Shown in pieces: positions 44,873-51,881 of a stretch of 64,000 nucleotides of DNA. The DNA is taken from NCBI GenBank assembly GCA_009702045.1, contig WLIV01000016.1, positions 17,580 through 81,579 of the forward strand, in the 5' to 3' direction. This stretch comes from Actinomycetota bacterium (lineage in GTDB: Bacteria > Actinomycetota > Acidimicrobiia > Acidimicrobiales > Ilumatobacteraceae). The notes under the pieces are model-generated. The model was given only the letters and a program-made list of their open reading frames with translations. It was not told the origin of the DNA and searched no databases. Positions within the stretch are counted from its first letter, which is position 1. Every line of letters begins with the position of its first letter. The position numbers and the translations under genes are program-made.

Positions 44873-44878
44873 TAGCGT
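44873..44878 (+). promoter_or_regulatory. -10 box before the 40-residue ORF
   Basis: TAGCGT ends 8 nt before ATG 44887; together with the lack of a ribosome site this suggests a leaderless start for the small ORF and the OYE gene behind it. Confidence 0.45.
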
Positions 44879-44886
44879 CACGGCCC

Positions 44887-45009
44887 ATGACCGCCACCGA
44901 TCGCGAACACCTTTTCGCTGCGCAGGCCGCCGTCATGCCACAGTTCAACGAGTACGTGAAGTCCGCGGGCGACCGGGTGATCTCGGTGCTCTGCCTCACC
45001 AGGAAGTAA
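44887..45009 (+). CDS. 40-residue small protein, unknown
   Basis: A short frame between plsY and the OYE gene: MTATDREHLFAAQAAVMPQF, then NEYVKSAGDRVISVLCLTRK. One Cys near the C-terminus. It has its own TANNNT box and its stop lies 7 bp before the OYE start; AGGAAG at its end serves as that gene's ribosome site. I know no family. It may be a real leader or small subunit, or a chance frame. Confidence 0.45.
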   Translation: MTATDREHLFAAQAAVMPQFNEYVKSAGDRVISVLCLTRK

Positions 45010-45016
45010 CTCCGCC

Positions 45017-46882
45017 ATGCGTCTGCTCGAACCGATCACCCTGGGTGCCGCCACGGCACCGAATCGAGTGATGTTCGGGCCGCACGTCACCAACCTCGGT
45101 GCGCTCGACCGCACCTTCACCGCCCGCCACACCGCCTACTACGAACGACGCGCTCGGGGTGGCTGTGGCGTGGTGGTGGTCGAGGCCGCGAGCGTCCACG
45201 ACAGCGACTGGCCCTACGAGCGCGCCCCCTTGGCATCGCGGGCGGCTGAAGGTTGGGCCGAGATTGCCACCGCGGTACATGCGCACGGCTCATTGATGAT
45301 CGCCGGCATCGACCACGCCGGTGGTCAGGGCAGCAGCGCATACCACCAGCGCGAGCTGTGGGCTCCCAGCCGGGTACCAGAGGTGAACTCGCGCGAGGTG
45401 CCCAAATGGATGGAGGCCGACGACATCGCTGCGGTCGTCGCCGGGTTCGCCAGCGCTGCCAAGCTCGCCGTCGACAGCGGGTGCGACGGGGTCGAGATCA
45501 ATGCCGGACAGCACAGCCTGGTGCGTCAGTTCCTGTCCGGACTCACTAACCAACGCGGCGATGAGTGGGGTCAGGATCGCGGACTCTTCGCTCGCCAGGT
45601 GATCGGGGCCGTGCGCGGCGCCATCGGCACCGCCGTCGTCGGCCTGCGCCTGTCCTGCGACGAACTGGCGCCGTGGGCGGGCATCACCCCGGAGATGGCC
45701 CCCGAGATCGCCATCGCGCTCGTGGGAGCAGGACTCGACTACGTGGTGGTCGTACGTGGCTCGATCTTCTCTGCCGAGAAGACCCGTCCAGATTTCCACG
45801 AACCGGCCGGCTTCAACATCGATCTGTGCCGCGCGGTGAAGGCAGCACTGCCCGAGACTCCCGTCTTCCTGCAGGGCTCCGTCGTCGACTGGGGTCAGGC
45901 CGAATGGGCGCTCGGCGAGGGGGTGTGCGACGGCGTGGAGATGACCCGCGCGCAGGTTGCCGACCCCGACCTCGTCGCCAAACTCATCAGCGGGCAAGCG
46001 CAGCGCATCCGTCCGTGCCTGCGCTGCAACCAGACCTGTCAGGTGCGCGACGGTCGCAGCCCGGTGGTCACCTGTGTGGGCGAACCCAGCAGCGGTCGTG
46101 AGACCGAAGACCCCGACTGGTACGCAGCCACGGCTCGCCCGCGCGACGTACTCGTCGTCGGTGCCGGTGTCGCCGGACTCGAAGCCGCCCGCGTGGCAGC
46201 GGCCCGCGGCCACCGTGTGCGGGTCGTCGAACGCAGCCAACGAGTCGGCGGTGTCGCAGCCATCACCGGACCTGGGGCACCGCTGGTTGAGTGGCTTGCC
46301 GCCGAATGCGCGGCCGCCGGCCTCGCGATCGAGTTCGACGCCGACGAGCGCAGCGCCCGCCCGGGCGAACTGATCATCCAGGCCACCGGCGCCGTACACG
46401 GTCGCCGCGCATATGCAATCGCCGATGGTGCCATCGTGCTCGATGTCGTCGATGTGCACTCCGGCGCGGTCACGCTGCCCGACGGTCCGATCGCGCTGTT
46501 CGACCCCATCGGCGGCCCGATTGCCGTCGACCTCGCCGAGCAGTTGGGCGACCGCGCGATCCTGATCACGCAGGATCAGATTGCCGGCAACGAACTCTCC
46601 CGCACCGGCGACCTTGCACCGGCCAACGTGCGCCTACAACAGCGCAATGTGCACATCGAGCGACGCAGCATCCTGCGCGCGGTTCGCCCCGGTGAGATCG
46701 AGATGGAGGACCGATTCAGCGGCGAGCGTCGCACTGTCGCCGCCGCAGCGCTGATCGACTGTGGGTTCCGCTTGCCGACCGACCCGATCACCGGTGCACA
46801 TGCCCAGGTCGGCGACTGTGTAGCCCCACGCACATTGCACGAGGCAGTGCTCGAAGGCCGCCGCGCCGCCCTCTCCATCTGA
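45017..46882 (+). CDS. Mycofactocin-associated OYE/FadH-type oxidoreductase
   Basis: A 621-residue flavoprotein of the 2,4-dienoyl-CoA reductase/old-yellow-enzyme group. N-terminal FMN TIM barrel (about 1-340; VGLRLSCDE, GVEMTRAQVADPDLVAKL), a 4Fe-4S site CLRCNQTC...C (residues about 335-355), then an FAD/NADH-binding half starting VLVVGAGVAGLEAARVAAARGH. Relatives of this size occur in mycofactocin clusters and are thought to exchange electrons with mycofactocin. The C-terminal half lacks an obvious second GxGxxG, so NADH binding may be reduced. Confidence 0.85.
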   Translation: MRLLEPITLGAATAPNRVMFGPHVTNLGALDRTFTARHTAYYERRARGGCGVVVVEAASVHDSDWPYERAPLASRAAEGWAEIATAVHAHGSLMIAGIDHAGGQGSSAYHQRELWAPSRVPEVNSREVPKWMEADDIAAVVAGFASAAKLAVDSGCDGVEINAGQHSLVRQFLSGLTNQRGDEWGQDRGLFARQVIGAVRGAIGTAVVGLRLSCDELAPWAGITPEMAPEIAIALVGAGLDYVVVVRGSIFSAEKTRPDFHEPAGFNIDLCRAVKAALPETPVFLQGSVVDWGQAEWALGEGVCDGVEMTRAQVADPDLVAKLISGQAQRIRPCLRCNQTCQVRDGRSPVVTCVGEPSSGRETEDPDWYAATARPRDVLVVGAGVAGLEAARVAAARGHRVRVVERSQRVGGVAAITGPGAPLVEWLAAECAAAGLAIEFDADERSARPGELIIQATGAVHGRRAYAIADGAIVLDVVDVHSGAVTLPDGPIALFDPIGGPIAVDLAEQLGDRAILITQDQIAGNELSRTGDLAPANVRLQQRNVHIERRSILRAVRPGEIEMEDRFSGERRTVAAAALIDCGFRLPTDPITGAHAQVGDCVAPRTLHEAVLEGRRAALSI

Positions 46883-46924
46883 GGCCGCAGCGCCGCCCAG
46901 ACCGACCATCTGGGCAGGTTCAGT

Positions 46925-46988
46925 TGCGGTTTCCGGGACTGAGGCTGCCCAGAAGACGTTGTGGGACGGATCCTTCCCAGAAACCGCA
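46925..46988. repeat. Palindromic intergenic element B
   Basis: A 64-bp unit bounded by 14-bp inverted ends, tgcggtttccggga at 46925-46938 and tcccagaaaccgca at 46975-46988 (one mismatch). Closely related to element A after mftC. The pair brackets plsY, the 40-residue ORF and the OYE gene. Confidence 0.7.
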
Positions 46989-47059
46989 GGCCGAGCCAAG
47001 TGCCTGTTCTGGGCGCTCTCGGTCACTGACGGCGGCGCCTTGAGAGAGGACACACCCAC

Positions 47060-47065
47060 TAAGGT
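47060..47065 (+). promoter_or_regulatory. -10 box of the HAD-GH18 gene
   Basis: TAAGGT ends 9 nt before ATG 47075; no ribosome site. Confidence 0.4.
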
Positions 47066-47074
47066 CGGGTCCTC

Positions 47075-48931
47075 ATGAAGTCCGCCTCGCCTCGCCCCCG
47101 GCCCGCGGCGCGTCCCGCAGCGGTGCTGTGGGACATGGACGGCACGATCGTGGACACCGAGCCGTACTGGATCGAGTGCGAGTTCGAACTCGTCGAACAG
47201 TTCGGCGATTCGTGGGACATGGACAAGGCGCACGCACTCGTCGGCAGCGACCTGCGCGACACTGCGCGCTTGATGCAAGACCTCGGCGGTGTACGCCTAG
47301 AGGTCGACGACATCGTCAATCGTCTGCTCGACGGTGTCGTCCAGCGAGTGCGCCGCGCAGTGCCCTGGCGGGCCGGTGCGCGAGAACTCTTGGCCGAGCT
47401 GAACCAGGCAGACATCCCGTGCGCCCTCGTCACTATGAGTTGGACGCGCTTCGCCGACGCCGTGGTGTCCGTACTTCCCGAGGGGACGTTCGCGGCCGTC
47501 ATCAGCGGCGACATGGTGACCAACGGCAAACCGCACCCCGAGCCATACCTGGCGGGTGCGCGGGCGCTGCGTGTCCCCCCGCAACATTGCGTCGCAATCG
47601 AAGACTCACCCACCGGTGTGCGCAGCGCCGTTGCCGCCGGATGCATCACGTTCGCCGTACCCAACGTGGTCGACATTGCACCGGGCGCGGGCTACACCGT
47701 GGTCCGGTCGCTCGACGACATTCCACGCTCGATACTCGGCCTCCGCTCGCGCGGGCACGCAGCTGCCCGCACACCTGAACAACGACACCGCCGCCGACTC
47801 GTCGGCACCGGGTTGATGCTCGCGGCGGTGCTCGGTCTCGGTGCGGGCGTCGCGCTGTTGGTGCGCGAGAAGGGCGCTCCCCCGCCCTACCCCGATATGG
47901 CGGTGAGCACCTGGGCGCCCTACTGGGAACTCCCAGCCGCCACCGCCAGCATTGCGGCCAACGGCGGCACGCTGCACCAGGTGTCGCCGTTCTGGTACAC
48001 CGCCAAGGACGCTGCGACGGTGGCCTATGCGGCGAACATCACTCTCAATGACACCGCCGCGTTCGCCGCAGCCGCCACGGCCTCAGGTGCCGCGGTGATC
48101 CCGACGGTCACCGACGGCACGGGCGCCGGCACGATGGCTGCGTTGCTGGCAAACCCTTCTGCGCGATCCACCCATGTGCGGGCGTTGGTCGCGCTTGCAC
48201 GCGACTACGACGGACTCGACATCGATTACGAGAACTTCGCGTTCTCCGACGCGTACGCCAGTTGGGAGACGACCCGCCCCAACTGGGTGGCGTTCATCCA
48301 GGAGCTGGCCGCTGCACTGCACGCCCACGGGAAGCTGCTGGTAGTGACCATCCCGCCCGTGTACGACACGAAGCAGACACCGGACAGCGGGCGCTGGGTC
48401 TACGACCCCAAGGCCATCGGCGCGGTGGCCGACTTCGTGCGCATCATGGCCTACGACTACAGCGTCGAACTCCCCGGCCCGATCGCCCCTATCGCGTGGG
48501 TACAGCAGGTGGTGCGCACCACCAAACAACTCGTCGGCGACGATTCGAAAATCCAGCTCGGAATCCCGCTCTACGGTCGCAACTGGGTGACGGCAACCAC
48601 CGGCACCTGCCCTGCCGACGCACCCGGCCGAGTCAGCCCCACACAGCTCGAGGTCGCCGACTTGTTGCAGCGTTACACCGTGAAGCCCACGCACAGCCCG
48701 GTGACCGACGAAGCGGTCTTCACCTACCAGCGCCCCGACGGGTCGGGTGCCTGCACCCAGACCCGCGAGGTGCACTACATGGACGCGGCGGGCGTGCGCG
48801 CCAGGGTCGATATGGCTCGCACCGAACGAATTGGTGGTGTGGTGTTCTGGGCGATGGGCTTCGAGACCACCAGCACCTGGACCGCCATCGCTGATGTTTC
48901 CCGACCTCGGTCTCCGCTCGCGACGCCCTGA
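47075..48931 (+). CDS. HAD phosphatase - TM - GH18 domain fusion protein
   Basis: A 618-residue protein with two unrelated parts. Residues 15-225 are a HAD-superfamily phosphatase (beta-phosphoglucomutase/GPH type) with D20-M-D22-GT, TMSW near 120, K152 in GKPHPEP and IEDSPTG at 175-181, so all four motifs are present. Residues 242-263 form one TM helix. Residues 275-605 are a GH18 domain of the YaaH spore-lysin type with DGLDIDYE, catalytic Glu386 and MAYDY. Topology would place HAD inside and the sugar hydrolase outside. No frameshift is needed. The gene follows element B. Confidence 0.85.
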   Translation: MKSASPRPRPAARPAAVLWDMDGTIVDTEPYWIECEFELVEQFGDSWDMDKAHALVGSDLRDTARLMQDLGGVRLEVDDIVNRLLDGVVQRVRRAVPWRAGARELLAELNQADIPCALVTMSWTRFADAVVSVLPEGTFAAVISGDMVTNGKPHPEPYLAGARALRVPPQHCVAIEDSPTGVRSAVAAGCITFAVPNVVDIAPGAGYTVVRSLDDIPRSILGLRSRGHAAARTPEQRHRRRLVGTGLMLAAVLGLGAGVALLVREKGAPPPYPDMAVSTWAPYWELPAATASIAANGGTLHQVSPFWYTAKDAATVAYAANITLNDTAAFAAAATASGAAVIPTVTDGTGAGTMAALLANPSARSTHVRALVALARDYDGLDIDYENFAFSDAYASWETTRPNWVAFIQELAAALHAHGKLLVVTIPPVYDTKQTPDSGRWVYDPKAIGAVADFVRIMAYDYSVELPGPIAPIAWVQQVVRTTKQLVGDDSKIQLGIPLYGRNWVTATTGTCPADAPGRVSPTQLEVADLLQRYTVKPTHSPVTDEAVFTYQRPDGSGACTQTREVHYMDAAGVRARVDMARTERIGGVVFWAMGFETTSTWTAIADVSRPRSPLATP

Positions 48932-48982
48932 CAATCCCACACCTGCGGGAATATTTGCGCCCACAAATGTGTTGCGACACTT

Positions 48983-49705
48983 GTGCGGACACTTACTATC
49001 CAGCGTGCAGACGAACGGTTCGTCACCGACGCTGGCTGGCTCTACTCGCTGCACAACTTCAACTTCGGCCGCCATTATCACGACAACAACCAGGGCCATG
49101 GCCTGCTGTTGGTGAGCAACGACGACGTGGTGGCCCCCGGTCATGGGTTCGGTACCCACGGTCACAGCGATATGGAGATCGTCACCTGGGTACTCTCCGG
49201 GCGCCTCGAGCACCACGACAGCGAGGGCAACCACAGCGTGCTCTATCCGGGCCTGGGCCAGCGCATGAGTGCTGGCGCGGGAATCCGCCACAGCGAGATG
49301 AACGCGAGCCCCGACGAGGCCGTTCACTTTGTGCAGATGTGGCTCTCACCCGACACCAACGGCGTGCAGCCGAGTTATGAACAGCACGACTTCAACGACC
49401 AACTCAGCGCCGGCGGCCTGGTGGCTATCGCCAGTGGTCAGGGTCACGAAGGTGCTCTCTCGCTCCAGCAGAAGGGTGCCGCCCTATGGGCCGTGCGGCT
49501 GAAGGCCGCCGAGACCGTCGCCATTTCGGCGAGCCCTCATGTGCACGTGTTCGTCGCCCTCGGGAGCGGGGCGTTGGTCGGTGTTTGCGAACTCGACACC
49601 GGCGACGCAGTGCGTCTCACATACCGGCGCGAAGGTCACGGCGATGGACTGTCCTTCGTGGCGGGCATGGAAGGTGCTGAACTACTGATATGGGCCACGG
49701 ACTAG
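48983..49705 (+). CDS. Pirin-family bicupin protein
   Basis: A 240-residue pirin with the metal site HGHSDMEI and later HSEMN (H-x-H...H...E), and pirin-like LYPGLGQRMSAGAGIRHSE. Pirins act as quercetinases or redox sensors. The start GTG is uncertain. Its end overlaps the glyoxalase-fold gene by 16 bp, so the two are coupled. Confidence 0.88.
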   Translation: MRTLTIQRADERFVTDAGWLYSLHNFNFGRHYHDNNQGHGLLLVSNDDVVAPGHGFGTHGHSDMEIVTWVLSGRLEHHDSEGNHSVLYPGLGQRMSAGAGIRHSEMNASPDEAVHFVQMWLSPDTNGVQPSYEQHDFNDQLSAGGLVAIASGQGHEGALSLQQKGAALWAVRLKAAETVAISASPHVHVFVALGSGALVGVCELDTGDAVRLTYRREGHGDGLSFVAGMEGAELLIWATD

Positions 49706-50199
49706 ACGATCAACAACGAGCAATGCTGACGGTGCAGCGCGACGCGTTGCGAGAACAGCATCTGCTGCCACGAGACCGCCGACCGCAGTCGAGTGCACGC
49801 GGCGTTCATCACACCGTGATGATCAGCAGCGACGTGGAAACCACGATCTGCTTCTATCAAGATGTGCTTGGCTTCCCATTGCTGGAGATGTTCGAGAACC
49901 GCGACTATCCGGGCAGCACCCATTTCTTCTTCGACCTCGGGCACGGCAACACACTCGCCTACTTCGATCTGCCGGGGCTCGATCTCGGGCCGTACCAGGA
50001 GGTGCTTGGCGGCCACCACCACCTTGCGATCTCCATGGAGCGCGCCGAGTGGGAGCAGGCACGCGGTCGCCTCACCGCTGCGGGAATCGAGCACGCGCAC
50101 GTCGACGGTTCGTCGTTGTACTTCCGTGGACCCGACGGTGAACGTCTCGAACTGATCAGCGATCCACTGCTGGAGATGTACGGCAAACCGGTCGGCTGA
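49690..50199 (+). CDS. VOC (glyoxalase-fold) protein
   Basis: A 169-residue vicinal-oxygen-chelate protein: a roughly 38-residue N-terminal extension, then HHTVMISSDVETTICFYQDVLGF (His ligand), DLGHGNTLAYFDL, HHHLAISM and PDGERLELI (Glu ligand). The single-domain type usually dimerises into a dioxygenase or isomerase. Function unspecified. Confidence 0.85.
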   Translation: MGHGLDDQQRAMLTVQRDALREQHLLPRDRRPQSSARGVHHTVMISSDVETTICFYQDVLGFPLLEMFENRDYPGSTHFFFDLGHGNTLAYFDLPGLDLGPYQEVLGGHHHLAISMERAEWEQARGRLTAAGIEHAHVDGSSLYFRGPDGERLELISDPLLEMYGKPVG

Positions 50200-50233
50200 C
50201 CCCCGACTCGGCATCGCCCCCACTGCGGCGGCG

Positions 50234-50239
50234 TACTAT
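50234..50239 (+). promoter_or_regulatory. -10 box of the acyl-CoA synthetase gene
   Basis: TACTAT ends 6 nt before ATG 50246; a good match and leaderless. Confidence 0.55.
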
Positions 50240-50245
50240 CAGCTC

Positions 50246-51859
50246 ATGGAACATCACTTCGCGTCCATCTGGGAATCGATCGCCGACGTGCTGGGCGACG
50301 ACACCGCCGTAGTGCACGGCGATGTGCGCCTCAGCTGGGCCCAATACGACGAGCGCGCCGCCCGACTGGCCGCGGCCTACACCGCCGCCGGACTCGGTCC
50401 CAACTCAAAGATCGCGCTGTACCTGTTCAACGGCAATGAGTACCTCGAGGCCCACTACGCCGGGTTCAAAATGCGCGGCGTGCCGATCAACGTGAACTAC
50501 CGATATGTCGACGAGGAACTGCGCTATCTCCTCGACAACTCCGATGCCGAGGCACTCGTGTTCCATTCGTCGCTTGGCGACCGGGTCGAGCGCATCCGCG
50601 AACGCGTTCCGAACGTGAAGGTCTTCATCGAGGTCGATGACGGTACAACCGGCCAAGTGCAGGGTGCCCTGAACTACGAGGACGTGCTCGCCGCCAACGA
50701 CCCCATGCCGCGACTCACCCGCAGCGAGGACGACACGTACATGCTCTACACCGGTGGCACCACCGGTATGCCCAAGGGCGTGATGTACGACATGGGAAGC
50801 CTCACCCGATTCTTCGAGGGTCTCGGCTTCCCCCTGCTCGGCCTAGTGCCGCCCGAGGACGCCGCCGACATCGCCGGGATGATCAAAGCGGTCATCGACG
50901 GCGGCAACCGCCTCATCAGCCTGCCCAGCGCACCGCTGATGCACGGCACCGGCATTTGGCTGGGGGCGATGGTGCCGCAACTCGGCGGAGCCACCATCGT
51001 CACACTGCAAAGTCGCTCACTCGACGCCAACGAGATGCTCAACACCATCCAGCGCGAATCGGTCACCAACCTCACGATCGTCGGCGACGCGTTCTCGAAA
51101 CCGATCCTCGCCGCGATCGACACCGCCGCTGCTCAGGGGCAGCCCTACGACCTGTCGGCGCTGAAGATGATCATCTCCTCCGGCGTGATGTGGACCGCTG
51201 AGGTCAAAGAACAACTGATCGACCGGCTCGAGCATGTGATCCTGCTCGATGCGATGGGGTCGTCGGAGGGCTCGATGGGCACCAGCATCTCGATGAAGGG
51301 TCTGCCGCCGTCCACCGCCAAGTTCACCAAGAACCCGAACGCCAAGGTGTTCACCGACGATGATCGCGAGGTGGTACCGGGTTCGGGAGAGATCGGCCTG
51401 GTGGCCTCCGGCGGGATGGTGCCCACCGGCTACTTCAAGGACCCAGAGAAGTCGGCCCGCACGTTCCGCACCATCGACGGTGTGAGGTACTCGTTCCCCG
51501 GCGACATGGGCATGGTCGGCGAGGACGGGTCGTTGATCCTTCTCGGTCGCGGCAGCCAGGTGATCAACTCCGGTGGAGAGAAGATCTTCCCCGAAGAGGT
51601 GGAGGAAGCCGTCAAGCGCGTCGAGGGCGTCATCGACTGTCTGGTGGTCGGCGTCGACGACGAGAAATTCGGTCAGGCCGTCACCGCCGTCGCCTCAATC
51701 ACACCCGGGGCAATGGTCACGGAGGCGCAGATCATCGCCGCGGTAAAGACCGATCTGGCGGCGTTCAAGGCACCCAAGCGCGTCATCTTCGTTGCCGAAG
51801 TGCCTCGCGCCCCGAACGGCAAGGCCGACTACAAGGCCGCCCGCTCGCTCGCCGGTTAG
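50246..51859 (+). CDS. Acyl-CoA synthetase (AMP-binding)
   Basis: A 537-residue ANL-superfamily ligase that activates a carboxylate with ATP and CoA. P-loop MLYTGGTTGMPKGVMYD (about residue 165), core motif for AMP near LDAMGSSEGSMG, the hinge-region stretch RGSQVINSGGEKIFPEEVEE, and the catalytic Lys of the C-terminal domain in PNGKADYKAA. Substrate not inferable; the acyl chain is likely medium to long or steroid-like. Confidence 0.92.
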   Translation: MEHHFASIWESIADVLGDDTAVVHGDVRLSWAQYDERAARLAAAYTAAGLGPNSKIALYLFNGNEYLEAHYAGFKMRGVPINVNYRYVDEELRYLLDNSDAEALVFHSSLGDRVERIRERVPNVKVFIEVDDGTTGQVQGALNYEDVLAANDPMPRLTRSEDDTYMLYTGGTTGMPKGVMYDMGSLTRFFEGLGFPLLGLVPPEDAADIAGMIKAVIDGGNRLISLPSAPLMHGTGIWLGAMVPQLGGATIVTLQSRSLDANEMLNTIQRESVTNLTIVGDAFSKPILAAIDTAAAQGQPYDLSALKMIISSGVMWTAEVKEQLIDRLEHVILLDAMGSSEGSMGTSISMKGLPPSTAKFTKNPNAKVFTDDDREVVPGSGEIGLVASGGMVPTGYFKDPEKSARTFRTIDGVRYSFPGDMGMVGEDGSLILLGRGSQVINSGGEKIFPEEVEEAVKRVEGVIDCLVVGVDDEKFGQAVTAVASITPGAMVTEAQIIAAVKTDLAAFKAPKRVIFVAEVPRAPNGKADYKAARSLAG

Positions 51860-51881
51860 CCCACTGCAGCGACGAACGGGG

